A stretch of DNA of 64,000 nucleotides from Serpula lacrymans var. lacrymans S7.9 (taxonomy: Eukaryota > Basidiomycota > Agaricomycetes > Boletales > Serpulaceae). The DNA lies in NCBI RefSeq assembly GCF_000218685.1, contig NW_006763297.1, positions 1,516,249-1,580,248 on the forward strand. The letters run 5' to 3'. A program made the position numbers and the translations under genes. The notes under the pieces were generated by a model that saw only the letters and a program-made list of their open reading frames with translations, ran no database searches and was not told the origin of the DNA. Position 1 is the stretch's first letter. The number at the start of each line of letters is the position of its first letter. This document shows positions 1 to 10,400 of the stretch, one piece after another.

Positions 1-59
1 GTCAAGGCAACATATTATTTCTGCCTCTTTTAAAAGGTAACGACTGTGGACAAATATTC

Positions 60-1310
60 ATGCCTGCTATCTCACACAGAACATGCTCCTGGACCGTACT
101 CCAGAAAGTGAAGCCTTTGCTAGCTGGCTCCTGGATGTTGGTGGTGATTGTGGAATTGCAGGAGATAGAACAATTGAGCTTCCCCGCCAACATGCTTATG
201 CCAGAAAACACCATAGACTCATTAGTTGACATTACCTATCATGGAATTGCAAATGGAGACAGAGATGACTATTACTTCCTTCACTGCACCATCCTCTCCA
301 CAAAAAATGATGCTGTAACAACCAAGAGTTAGTTATTCTGGCACACAACTCAGACAAGCAAACGAGTAATGAGAGGGAGTGGTCACCCCTTAAGATAGGA
401 CTGAGTTAGTTGTGTGTAAACAACAGGAGGACTTGCTGAGGAGTCTCCTGGATCTGTTGAGGTTTATATACTACTACAGCGTGTTTGTACTTATGTACTG
501 TACAGTTGATGAAAGCAGTGGCTGATGATGTCAGAGGGCGCAGCCCGTGTGACCAGCTTTACTGCGTGAGAGACTTGTAGCTTAAATAAGAAGAAAAGCA
601 GTGCAGCACGAGAAGGTGGAGTTTGAATAAAATGGAAAGTGCCGCATGGCACAGCGTGTGAAAACTACAGTAGAAATTTTAAAGAGGAGAATGAAAATTG
701 AAGGTCCAAAAATTGTGTATTGTAACAGATGCTATTAGTCACCTTAATTCAGCAATACTCACAAAATTCCCTGGAGAAGAGTTAGTAGCTCTGTCAATTG
801 ATAAAGTGGTTGGAGAGGGGGGCATAAACATTATCCTGTAGAGTTCTTGAACTCCTTGCAAGTATCTGGCTTTCCTGAAGCACACCTCAAACTTAAATCT
901 GGATGTCTGCTTATGCTCCTCTACAATATTCATCCCCTAAATGGACTCTGTAATAGAACATGCATAATTTTGATAGAGATAAAAAGAAGAGTATTGAAGT
1001 GCAGTCACAGGTCTTGGGAGGAAAACATGCAGGAAAGATAGCTTTTATTCCACACCTTACATTGGAACCTTCATTGGAAGAATTGCCCATCAAGCTATCA
1101 CATTGTCAGTTCCCTGTCCGTGTTGCCTTTGCCATGACCATGGGCAATCAGTGACACAGGTTGGGCTGGATTTACATGTTCCAGTGTTTTCACATGGGCA
1201 ACTTTACATTGCATTGTCTTGCTGCACTTCAGGAGAGAGAATAAAAGTGCTATTTCCACATAGTTCAAATGACAGATGTACCATCAATGTGGTGTATCCT
1301 GAAATTCTGA
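60..1310 (+). pseudogene. Decayed Helitron/PIF1-type helicase, C-terminal part
   Basis: Three forward frames in succession read like the C-terminal half of the PIF1-family helicase carried by Helitron rolling-circle transposons. Visible pieces are ASWLLDVGGD (near 120), PANMLMPENTIDSLVD (near 185), STKNDAV (near 300), YPVEFLNSLQVSGFPE (near 840), GGKHAGKIAFIPHLTLEP (near 1017) and VGLDLHVPVFSHGQLYIALS (near 1160), ending INVVYPEIL (near 1290). These are the usual late helicase motifs in the right order. The frame changes several times, a short deletion removes part of the AMT-x-NKSQGQ motif near 1135, and a 414-bp LTR sits in the middle. The N-terminal Rep/helicase part lies outside the window or is lost. 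It is clearly non-functional. Helitron ends were not identified. Confidence 0.8.
314..727 (+). mobile_element. Solo LTR, 414-bp family, copy 1
   Basis: This 414-bp insertion starts TGTAACAACC and ends TTGTAACA, so it has TG..CA LTR-type ends. It is flanked by a perfect 5-bp duplication GATGC (309-313 and 728-732). A TATA-like stretch TTTATATACT lies near 464. Related copies occur at 16917-19142 (interrupted), 62092-62502 and 62668-63081. No internal region is present here, so it is best read as a solo LTR left by LTR-LTR recombination. It interrupts the helicase remnant exactly at STKNDA/V. Seen directly: ends, duplication and copies. Inferred: parent element type. Confidence 0.88.
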
Positions 1311-1829
1311 CTGGCTTTATCTGTGACTGGCAAGTAGATTTTTCCCCAATTCTCACCCTTGTGACTAAAGTGTTTTGTTATCAGATCATATTATCAGCCT
1401 TGACCATTTCTGGGGTCTTTTTTTCAATTTCTCATCAATTTATCAATGTAATACCATAGACTTTCTATGTTACAATATATGTTGATGTTTGTAAAGATTC
1501 AATGAACCATCTGCTTGAATTCAGTATACTGTGCACAAGTTTAGGGGCAAGTCAAACATACATCATAGGATTCAAAGACTTAACATATATTATAGACAGC
1601 ATAAGTTCACTGACTTAACATTTTGATCACTTAACAGTATGATTATTATTATTATTATTATTTATCATATAACAAGAACTGGACCTCATAATATCATAAC
1701 CCCCACCTTTGGCAGTGTATGTAGACTATACACAACAGCGTGTATGTTGTCATTTGCTTGCAGCACAAGTCACAAAAAACTATATCAGAGTCAAATGCAT
1801 GAAAAATTCAAGATCACCCTTGTTGGAGC
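1311..1829. other. AT-rich gap with (ATT)n microsatellite
   Basis: No supported gene. The stretch is AT-rich and contains an (ATT)n run at about 1642-1664. It may be the 3' flank of the decayed Helitron, but I could not identify a terminal hairpin followed by CTRR. Confidence 0.5.
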
Positions 1830-2197
1830 AGGACCCCTGATAATCCCTATGGAACCTTGATGAGGCATCCGGACAAAATTTGGGAAAAGTGACAAAACAC
1901 CTACATGGGGATCCGGACAAAAATCCTTAAAATTGTTTAACCTTGATCAGGTGTCCAGACCTATGTCCGGACACCTGGAGCAGAACCTTGTTGAGCTATC
2001 CCGACATCGAAGGAGGTCTATTAAAGTCAAGATATAAAGAAGTTATACAGCATCACTTAGTGTACTGGTAAAGTTATGTTTGTTGTTGTACTTAGCTGTC
2101 CATACTACATGGTTCAAATCTCAATGATTGATTTATTTATTTCTGCACTATAGAATAGATTTTTTGGCACAATTTTGTGGGCCAAATAAATATTTTG

Positions 2198-2455
2198 ATG
2201 GAAATTTTTGTAGTACTCTTCACCGAGCCACAATATGCACAACATGGTTTTTACTATCAAATCTCCTATTTTCAATCCCTTGGAATGCAACTGGTCAAGG
2301 TCTCTGGAAACTATATCCATATTGGTAACGAGGACTTAGAGATGTTCAACATATTTTCTCGTGAGCTGGACAAATTCAAGAAAGCTTTGAAGCTGTTCCA
2401 ACAATGCAGGAAAATAAAATCTGAGCAGGAAGTTTCGGAGTCAGGACACAAGTGA
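2198..2455 (+). CDS. Small ORF inside the TIR transposon, unknown
   Basis: An 85-codon ATG-initiated frame near the left end of the TIR transposon. It includes a plausible helical stretch (SRELDKFKKALKLF) but no family I recognise. It could be a remnant of a captured host exon or of the transposase tail. The opposite strand is also partly open here, so coding status is uncertain. Confidence 0.25.
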   Translation: MEIFVVLFTEPQYAQHGFYYQISYFQSLGMQLVKVSGNYIHIGNEDLEMFNIFSRELDKFKKALKLFQQCRKIKSEQEVSESGHK

Positions 2456-3361
2456 CTTGATTGTATAGAGGTCCTTACTTACCTGCTTTGTGCCTTTTTT
2501 TACTCCTATACCAATCCTTGTTGCAAGTCCGGACAAATTCAGCAGAAAGAAGTGTCATTACCTTGTTGACCTGTCCGGACAATTTTTCAGAAATTTTATT
2601 AAGGGCCAATTCGGCAGCCACCATTTTGAAATGTTGCCCGCCAAAAAAGTCTCGTTTTGTTTCAAAATGGTGCCCTTTCAAAACAGGCCCGTTTCGGAAC
2701 AAGTCGACGTGTTTGGCGACACAGTTTGTTTTGAAAAGAGCTTGTCACACCACTGAGTACTGATAAGATAAGATAGGCCTTTGATGCCATCATGTGATCA
2801 TGTGATGATAAGTGTTACACTTGGTGACAAAGCAGAATCTCTTCTTGCCTGATATGAATTACTTATGATTTTTGAAATTTTTTTGAGAGAAAAGCTGAAA
2901 CTCGGTAAATACAAATATAATACTGTAAGAAGAACTAAGGAAAATGGTGCCATGTAAGACGGGATAGATTTTTTGTGGCAAAGATGACAAAAACTCAAGT
3001 TGGTGATTTGCCCCGTCGTGCCAGTGGTCACAAGCCAAGTCACGTCATGTGATGGTGTTGGTTGTGGATGACGCCTATCTTACTTGTTCTACAATCCTGA
3101 AATGCGTGTAACGTAGTGTGTCATAGCGTGAGAAATAGTGTTTGTGCTGAGAGTCATTCAAAATGAGCGCGTTTGCAAACGGCTCTCGTTTTGAAACGGA
3201 GGTAGTCTCGTGACCAGAGCTAGGAGGGAACGTCCTAGCATCTGGTGACTTTTGATAGGTGACGAGTGCATTGAGTCACACCTGTTGGCTGTGTTCGGCA
3301 ACATTGTTACAAGAACCGAGCAGTAGCTTACAAATCAAAATCTTATCTTATCTTTTGAACC

Positions 3362-3571
3362 ATGATCAATCCCACTGAACATGAGAGCCTGTCTAATTGC
3401 AATAGCGGTGAGGCTTTCGAGGACGACAACAATCCATTCGCCCCCTCAGCGGTCAATAATACACACAATTCATTATCATCCATTGATACAGAGCCCAGTA
3501 GTGACCCAGAGAACTTAAATATACGCCCTGTCCAGCTACAATACACATCTCAACTCAAGACACAACTATAG
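3362..3571 (+). CDS. Short acidic ORF inside the nested TIR element
   Basis: A 69-codon frame whose ATG follows AACC. The product is acidic and Ser/Asn-rich with no recognisable domain. It lies between the nested element's left end and the helicase fragment. It may be an N-terminal exon of a captured host gene or a chance frame; nothing in the sequence separates these. Confidence 0.25.
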   Translation: MINPTEHESLSNCNSGEAFEDDNNPFAPSAVNNTHNSLSSIDTEPSSDPENLNIRPVQLQYTSQLKTQL

Positions 3572-3798
3572 CCAAGCATGCGTCACTGGAATGCAGGTGA
3601 GCATAACAAGCCTTTTAAACAAGGATTTTTTATAACTATTTCTGGGGAAGCAAAGATGGCATTATATTTTTGCTCGTTGAGCTCCTTGTGTAAGTGCTCG
3701 TCATATGTGTCTTCATTGACATCTGCAGACTGTATTCCCCACTGACGGAACTGTGCAGCCTGGATTGATATGAAGCAAAGGTAAGTGACTGATATATG

Positions 3799-4155
3799 TT
3801 ACAAAAAGCTCACCTGTTCTTCCTCCAGACTTTTCAAAAGCGAGATGATGACAAGTATACGCTCTTTATGAAGTAACAAAGGCATAGCAAAGGCAAGTGT
3901 CTTACCAGGGCCAGTACCCGCTATTATTATACAGTCTAATCCCAGTGTGAATGCCTCAGAGGCATCCAGCTGCCATTCGTAAGGTGTCCGGCCATTGCAT
4001 TGTGCTCCGACAGACTGAATCAACTTTGCACGAGTTTCCTGGGAGGAGTAGTTGGTTTTTGCCCTTCGGGCTTCAGTGAGGAGCTTGTAGGAGTGTTTTA
4101 TAGCCTCAGCATGTGATGAAGGACATGACGAGGCTGGCATTGACTTGTCGTTCAC
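3799..4155 (-). pseudogene. Captured RecQ/DEAD-type helicase fragment
   Basis: The 118-residue frame contains a Q-motif-like segment (PYEWQLDASEAFTLGLD) followed by a Walker A loop AGTGPGKT and a motif-Ia-like stretch (LVIISLLKSLEEEQ). This matches the start of the RecQ-like DEAD/DEAH helicases that are multicopy in mushroom genomes. Only motifs Q, I and Ia are present, and the ATPase DEAD box and C-terminal lobe are missing. The frame ends abruptly. It lies inside a non-autonomous TIR element, so it is best read as a captured gene fragment. Confidence 0.68.
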
Positions 4156-4403
4156 TGAAAATTGTCTCTGTTGCTCATACTACGACTCAGAGTCACGGAT
4201 CATATTCTATTTGGTGTCCTAATAAGCATGATGACGAGAATCTAAAACTTCAACCCAAAAAGAGCGAGAAGCGTGACAGTGTGACTCGATGCACTCGTCC
4301 TGAGACGAAAGTCACCAGACGTTTTGGGAATGCGTCTGAGTTTGACTGCTTCCCAAAACGCCTGGGTTCGAGACTAAAACGGAGGCTGCCGAACGGGCCC
4401 TAA

Positions 4404-4484
4404 ATTTTGACACCTTACGGGAGATCCGGATAATTTTTGTTCAGTTTCAGGAGGTCGTGTCTGGACAAAAATCCAAAGCGACAA
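4404..4484. repeat. Right subterminal region of the TIR transposon
   Basis: Sequence between the nested element and the right TIR of the outer transposon. It contains the TCCGGATAATTTT and TCTGGACAAAAATCC motifs that match the left subterminal repeats. Confidence 0.55.
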
Positions 4485-4705
4485 ATCAAGGTTCCATAGG
4501 GATTATCAGGGGTCCTGTCGGAGCTCAGAGCATAGTATAAATGAGGTGAACTGAACTTCCAGGAAGCTCACCGGACTCCCTTTCACTGGCATAGGTATGG
4601 GTAAATGGTTCCAGATGTGCGTTTTTCATGGCTGGCGTGCCATATATCACTGGCAGTTTTACTAATTTAAGCTGTATCTTCCATGCTCATCCAGTATCAA
4701 TTTAG

Positions 4706-5746
4706 ACAAGAAGCAAACCCTCGGAGTGTGGGGAAAGGTGGGCGAGTGGTTCTTCCATGATAAGTCGTCTTGTCTTGTCGAGCGCCTTGCTGCACCAAGG
4801 AGGCCCCTCAGGTAAGCTGATATTGTTGTTTATCATGATGATCATACAACCATGCAAAGCTATCTGTTAATATAGTGAAGGCATTACTGAAGATTATCTC
4901 CTAAGTGTGATTCCAACTCCCAGACAGTCTGGAATCTTGCGTTTCCCCAATGAAATCCTCGGTCTCGTCTTCGCAGAAATGAACGATATCAAAGATGTGA
5001 TGCTATTTGGCCTCACCTGTAAACTGCTTTTATCCATCAGTTTAACTCAGCTTCATGCCCTACAAGTAGATATACGGGCTCACTGGGCAGGAGATCGTAT
5101 CATCTGCATCGGAGACGGTACATGGGATGCAGATCTACCAGAGGCTGAAATACAGGATCTAGGTTTAGATCGTAAATCCGACCAGGATGGTTTTCTTTCA
5201 GACCACACTCTCTACAACGTTGCTGCTACCTACTTCTGCAAACCACCCGTTTTACCACATATCTACAAGGTGTTCGCAGCGGGAAACCGGGAGGATCACT
5301 TTTACCTCAAAGCATTCCCCACACGTGCCGAGAGAGATATCTTGAGCCGTTTGCTCGAGCAGGTCTACGCATTGGAGGAGGAGGCATTGGTTCTTGCCAA
5401 CCTGACCAAGCGGGAATATGTTCGGGTGAGCTTAATCTTAGACCTCAAGGAGTTTTTGCCAGCATCTTCCAACGCTCCTCTCGTCGGAAGAAATATGACT
5501 TTAGGGTCTGTCCTGGTGCATCGGATTGGTTTGCCTTGTGATATTTCCGTGTGCGAGTACAATGACGACACTGGTGGGGATGCGCACCATGGTGTATGGG
5601 TCGGCGAACTTGCGATCAGCACCATCAGCGAGCTGAATCAAGACAAGGGCGAAAAGGAATGGAAAGATATCATCAGTGAAGTAATTGAGGAGACGATTGA
5701 GATGTGGAAAAAAGAATTTAACTACGACTGGGAAAGCAGGCTGTAA
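4706..5746 (+). CDS. F-box-like hypothetical protein, two visible exons
   Basis: Exon 4706-4811 is followed by an intron with GTAAGC at 4812 and CTAAG at 4905. The frame then stays open to a stop at 5744-5746. The join keeps one frame (RPL-S-VIPTPRQSG). The start of the second exon, LRFPNEILGLVFAEM, resembles an F-box, and GDRIICIGDGTWDADLP resembles a motif of a fungal F-box-like family. Such proteins usually bind SKP1 and present targets to SCF ubiquitin ligases; that role is inferred. No ATG is visible at the start of either exon, so at least one upstream exon (perhaps ending near 4592) is missing from this call. The long uninterrupted frame makes it one of the few intact-looking genes here. 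Confidence 0.6.
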
Positions 5747-6132
5747 GTGGGTGCAATGAAGCTTGTACTGTGCTGGCTGCACTTACATCACCACAGAATG
5801 TGGTTGATTTGACCAACAACTGTGCACGAGCAGCAGCCGTTGAATATTTTTGAGTGTCAGGTACATGGCTTTCTGACCATGTGAGTGATTTATCGTCAAA
5901 ATCACTCAAAAAAGAAGTGATGAACTTGTGACCATGCTATTGATATGAACATACATTAATTCCAAGCGTTTTTTAAGCCGTGGGTAGAGATACTGAAAAG
6001 AGTGCAAGTGATAAAGCTATATATCCAACGTTACAAGCAAAAAAGCCAACAAATGACATTTCGCACTAAGAAGCCTCGTGGGGGATTTATAATCCAGAAC
6101 AAAGGTGAAATTAAATCTTTAAGCTTGACATC
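5747..6132. other. Intergenic, no feature seen
   Basis: Spacer between the forward F-box-like gene and the reverse kinase remnant. No repeat or ORF of note was seen. It probably holds both 3' untranslated regions. Confidence 0.4.
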
Positions 6133-6640
6133 TCACGCACTGATAGGCATGTGAGAACCATCATAGGAGAAACCTGATAGATGAGGTACCATTGACAGTT
6201 AGGGGATAGCAAAATAAGATTTGATTCGTACGCACCTGCAAATTGATCTTGAACAATCTGTGACAAGTGCGAACCATCAACATAGCTATCAATGGCTTCC
6301 TCGGCTGTAAAGACGGTATCGAAATTCGACATATCCTGTTTAGCGCAAAAGTAATTTCGCGGTTATTAACGATTCGTCGTCGAAAATATTCAAGAAACAT
6401 ACCAGTGGGCTAGACACACTGGGCTTGAAGGGCGGCTGGATCTTTTTCTGTAGCAACTTCTAAGTCGATGTGTTTCTCAAAGAAGGGATGCCTCCTAATC
6501 TCCTCAGCGCCATTCACACCCAGCCTACGTGCTGGGTCGCGAGTAAGGAGACCTGTAAGTATGCTCCGCGCTTCTGAGCCGATTTCTGAACCGAAAACAA
6601 GAGGGTCTTGCAAAATCTTTTGATACATCTTGTCCGTTAC
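6133..6640 (-). pseudogene. Sch9-like AGC kinase, C-lobe and tail fragment
   Basis: On the minus strand the frame reads MYQKILQDPLVFG, then LLTRDPARRLGVNGAEEI and RHPFFEKHID, the end of an AGC protein-kinase domain. After a frameshift near 6445 it continues KKIQPPFKPSVSSP, then, across an intron (about 6333-6411), SNFDTVFTAEEAIDSYVDGS. This is the AGC C-terminal domain. A final intron (6174-6235, GTGCGT to ATCAG) joins QDQFAG to FSYDGSHMPIS and a stop at 6133-6135. The order and introns are those of a real host gene. The frameshift and the missing N-terminal half make it a pseudogene. The matching front part lies at 10396-10800 on the same strand. Confidence 0.8.
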
Positions 6641-7411
6641 CTCTGTTTGATACCAATTTATCTATCCCTGGCTGGTACCGTAGGTTACCAGGTCTCACAT
6701 TCACAATTCGACACTGGCAATGGCACCGGTTGTTCGCACCGAGTATTTCTTTATGACTGTATGTTTCGCACGCCAATACTTGCACTTTAAGGTAGCGCTC
6801 ACACACCACGTGATCCGTGACAACCTGTGACCCACTCAAATCCATGCTTGTTGTGACACTGTGTCCGACTCCATTTTCTTAATGGCAACTGCACATCGCA
6901 TATTTCTGACAATCGGCTGGGACAGAGATGGGCGGAATCAAGCTGCAAAACTTTCTGTGCTATTTTTCAAGACAAAAATAAGGTTTTGTGCGTGCCATTA
7001 GATATATACAAGAAAGTCACAGGTGATCATGTGACGTTAGTGCCTTAGCAGACGACTGAATCTTGTCAATGCAATTCATGTCACTTTGATTCGAGCTCAC
7101 ATGCCCACTTCAATATCGTTGTCGGTGCCAGGGTTGCCCAGAGGGCGATGTTATGATTAGTAAGCCAAAAAGTAATGGCAGAAATGACAGACCATCATAA
7201 GCGACATTCGAAGTAAACGCTGAAGATATTTCAGGCACCTGAAAAAATAAAAGTGATGATTTGTAAGCATGCTGTAGTTGGAAAAAAATATGTGCAAACT
7301 GATAAGATATTGAAATCAAGAAATATTGAGTTTCAACTCAGAATAACTAGTTAGTATATAAGAAAGAGACTCATAATCAAATCCAAATCTCGACTGTATA
7401 ATACTGTCGTT
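6641..7411. other. Unassigned stretch between kinase remnant and transposase
   Basis: No supported coding frame. It should contain the boundary between kinase sequence and the Harbinger-like cargo, but I could not identify an inverted repeat matching one near 10.4 kb. Confidence 0.35.
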
Positions 7412-8690
7412 ATGAGTAGAAACCATGCCTCCATCCGTGATCAGCACTTGGAAATTCTCAATGACATCTATGTCAGTGCACAAAACTGAACACTGCAGAC
7501 CATTGTCGACACTCTCGCTGCTGAGGATGTGCCATCTGATCGATCTGGCACAAGTTACTCGTCGATCAATTTGGACTCAGTAGGGGTGTCGCTAAGCAGC
7601 TCACCGCATGCGGGACTCGAGTCTGTGGGATCGGACTTTGGTGCAGAGCTCAATTTGGAATTGGTACGGCCGCTTAGTGAGTCGGGTGGCAAGTCAGATG
7701 AAGAGGCCGAAAGTACTAACTCAGAAGATGAGCAACCATGGCTGATTGATAGGTTCAGCTTCATGCAGTTGACCTCTGCACTATACATCATGCTCCACAC
7801 CGCCGTGGAGGAGACACATATTTGTTTCCCCAAAAGCCCTGCTTTTCGGCAGCCTCAGCTAGGCTTACTTGAGTGGGCCCACCATAATGATCTCGGCCAT
7901 TTCTTGCGTAAACTATGCTTACGTCCCATGACCTTTGATCTGATTGTCACACTAATTGAAAATCACCAAATATTTCATAATTCGTCCAATAGCCCCCAGT
8001 ATCCCACGGCCCTTCAGCTCGGAATATTCCTTGTTCGAGTCGGCCACTATGGAAATGCGGCATTGTGTAATGAAGTAGCCGAGTGGGCAGGAGTGTCAGT
8101 TAGCACTGTTGTCCTGTCCACTAAGTGGGTGGCCTTGGCGCTCATGTCTTTGCACAACATGGCTATGTGCAGGCTCACGGACGATGAAAAACAAAGTGCC
8201 AAAGCTTTTGTCCAATCAAAAGTGTGCAAATCATGGTGTGATGGCTGGCTTTCGGTCGATGGGACAACATTCCCATTGTTTCAAAAGCCGAGCCATTTTG
8301 GCGAGGCTCGGTACAATTGATCATCAAACTATTCAATGAATGCTCAGGTACAAAAATTGCTTATTAATACTTTTTATCTAATTCTTTGTTTTAGCTCGTA
8401 ACCCTGCCTCACAACTTACGGATTGTCGACTATGCCCTGGGGCACACAGGCAGTGTGCACAACTCTTACGCATTTGAAGCTACACAGATCTCCCATGATC
8501 ACGCACTATTTCTGGATGCCGAAGAGTGGATATGGGCTGACTCAGCATATCCCATTCAAGCGGCCCACAAATGGTAATCTCACACGGAGCGAACACCACT
8601 ATAATTACTATCTATTGCGTATCTGTATCTGTTCCGAACACGCCATTGGCTTACTAAAGGGCCATTTTCAATCACCGCTGATGTTTATGA
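7412..8690 (+). pseudogene. PIF/Harbinger-like DDE transposase, broken
   Basis: The frame begins at ATG 7412 (MSRNHASIRDQ) and runs through a helical N-terminal region (LGIFLVRVGHYGNAALCNEVAEW) to the DDE nuclease fold. DDE-type residues are visible in SVDGTTFP (first D), WADSAYP (second D) and SEHAIGLLKGHF (E). An intron fits 8348-8394 (GTACAA to TTTTAG), joining SNYSMNAQ to LVTLPHNLRIVDY. Two in-frame TGA codons (7487-7489 and 8318-8320) and a frameshift/deletion near 8550 inactivate it. The family cuts and pastes DNA with 3-bp duplications. The convergent neighbour at 8672-10400 is the kind of DNA-binding partner this superfamily needs. Confidence 0.8.
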
Positions 8691-10400
8691 GGTTTGTCGT
8701 CTCCCTTTTCTGGACGCAACAATTCGTCCTTGCTTGGCTGATCCTTCGTAGTGGATCGCCTATCCGTAGTGACACGCTGCTCCTGGACAACTTCTTTGCC
8801 TGGTGCAGCCAGCTGATTGCGAAGGGCGTCTCTGATGTTTACAGATGTAGCAGGACACTTGCCTTTTTTTGAAGCAGGGATAAGTGGAGAAGCAGGAGGC
8901 AAAGTTGCAGGAGGCAAAGTAAAAGTCGGCGGTAAGTTTGAGAAAAAGTTGGATCGTCCGGATGCGGGGGAGGCAGGTGGTTGATCGGAAAAGAAACTAG
9001 ATGTAGGAGAGGGCGGATACTGGTTTGCAGAGAAACCAGAGTTGTCGTTGTCCAAGGTGGGAGAAATGGGAAGTGGCATCCCCAAAGCACCAGAGATCGA
9101 AGACGTCTGGTATTGGGGTTGGGGTAAAGGAGACATTGGGAGTATAGGCTGACCTTGACCCTGACCCAGCGTATCGTGCTGCAGTGTAGAAAAAAGAGAC
9201 TTGAATGAAGAGATGTAGTGGTTGTCCTGAAACAGAGAAGATAACAATTGATGATAAGCCCCAGGAAAAAGGCTGGAAGCATTTGAGTCGGAGAAATTTG
9301 GGTCAGTTGTCATGGACGGTAACAACGTTAACAAAACACCATAAGGCATGGACAACACAGAGGACGACATCATGCTCAGGTCCACATGGGAGCTGTTGTG
9401 ATGGTTAATGTACTGAGGCATGGAGTGAAGCTGATGGAGTTGCTGATTTGGCGGGTGGTAGTTCAGATTATATTGGCTTGTTGTCTGCATGTCAACCGGG
9501 TAGTGCTGCTGCTGCTGCTGCTGTGCAGGGATATCCAGCGCCATGGCTGAGGCCACATTGCTTGCATCATGGTGGCTAGTATGACCCTGACCGCGCGTGT
9601 TTGAGAACAGAAGATTGTAGGCCTGCGCCTCATGATCCTGACCTGCATCTGATGACATTGTGGAAGGGTTGTAGCTGGGGATCTTCCTCCAGAAGCCATG
9701 CAAACAATGGAACATTTCAAACTTGGCCGTGATTGCACCTGGTAGTATGGTCAACACATACAGGAAGTCGGAAATAGAACAAACTAACGTATAAACGCAC
9801 CAATTGGTCCCGTATACTCGGGGTTCCTCTCTAGTTGCTCAAACGTAAGACCAGCTCCAGTACGGCCCAGCTTCTGACAAGACTGACAGTATTTTTTCTT
9901 CAGCCTGGATAAATAATTGTTATCTAAATATCAGGTTCAGCTGATCAACGAATAACACTTATGAAGGGAGGTGGTTATCGACCGCCTTCATATACCTCGC
10001 CGGATCAGACTTGAGAATTGCACGAATAGTCGGATCACTCTCCACACCAAATACATACTGCACAAGCTCCCTGTGTAACACCACCTTGCTAGACTTAGCC
10101 TGTCCCTTCTTTCTACTCTCCTTGGTGGCATTTTCCTGAGAATCAGAGAAAAGTAAACATCACTTTTCAATGTTCTGTTCCAGCCAGTCTAGGAGATGAT
10201 CAGTACAGTCAGCAGTCCACTTGATACCTGGTCACCTAGACTTGCAGGAACCTTGGGTGTTCCTATTGTCGACATCACTGTCAGATAATTCATCGTTATT
10301 GTCTACATCGTTGTCAACAGGGGGTCTTGAATGCCGCGAAGGTTGTCGATGCATGGAGTGGTGAGGCACAAGCGTGGGGACGAAAAGGACCTGAGTCATT
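8672..10400 (-). CDS. Myb/SANT-like transposon partner protein, multi-exon
   Basis: A minus-strand multi-exon gene. Upstream coding (from ATG at 10400) is acidic (NDELSDSDVDN). It is followed by KWTADCTDHLLDWLEQNI, then GQAKSSKVVLHRELVQYVFG, YMKAVDN and NYLSRLKKKYCQSCQ-LGRTGAGLTFEQLE, a helical DNA-binding-type domain seen in basidiomycete proteins found next to transposases. The last exon (8672-9757) begins HCLHGFWRKIPSYNP and becomes a long Gln/Ser/Pro-rich tail with a poly-Gln run near 9505-9525. The exon joins are approximate. A TGA near 10230 (SR-stop-PGIKW) may be intronic or a decay mutation. The product probably binds transposon ends with the convergent transposase; this is inferred from PIF/Harbinger biology. 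Confidence 0.55.

Larger units (their letters stand above)
2603..4400. mobile_element. Nested PIF/Harbinger-like TIR element
   Basis: The left end reads GGGCCAATTCGGCAGCC at 2603; the reverse complement of the right end reads GGGCCCGTTCGGCAGCC at 4400, with a match continuing through CC-TTTT. The flanks are TAA (2600-2602) and TAA (4401-4403). A GGGCC-x-GTTCGG terminus with a 3-bp T-A-rich duplication is typical of the PIF/Harbinger (Tourist) group. The 1.8-kb interior carries a helicase fragment and a short ORF but no readable transposase, so this is a non-autonomous, gene-fragment-carrying element. It sits wholly inside the 1830-4516 transposon. Confidence 0.72.
1830..4516. mobile_element. 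TIR DNA transposon with 8-bp target duplication
   Basis: A 32-bp perfect terminal inverted repeat begins AGGACCCCTGATAATCC at 1830-1861 and is mirrored at 4485-4516. The flanks are GTTGGAGC (1822-1829) and GTCGGAGC (4517-4524), an 8-bp duplication with one mismatch. The motif TCCGGACAAAA or close variants recurs near both ends (about 1869, 1916, 1965, 2528, 2574, 4431, 4461), as expected for subterminal transposase-binding sites. Eight-bp duplications are typical of hAT and also of KDZ superfamily elements. No transposase of either kind is readable here, so it is probably non-autonomous. A second TIR element is nested at 2603-4400. Confidence 0.82.

Noticed and set aside
2763..3357. Inverted GATAA repeats (2763 and 3341) as ends of a third nested transposon
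   Set aside because: The repeat is short, low-complexity and without a matching target duplication.
8839..9282. Leu/Ser-rich 147-codon minus-strand frame
   Set aside because: Out-of-frame shadow of the Gln/Ser/Pro-rich last exon at 8672-9757.
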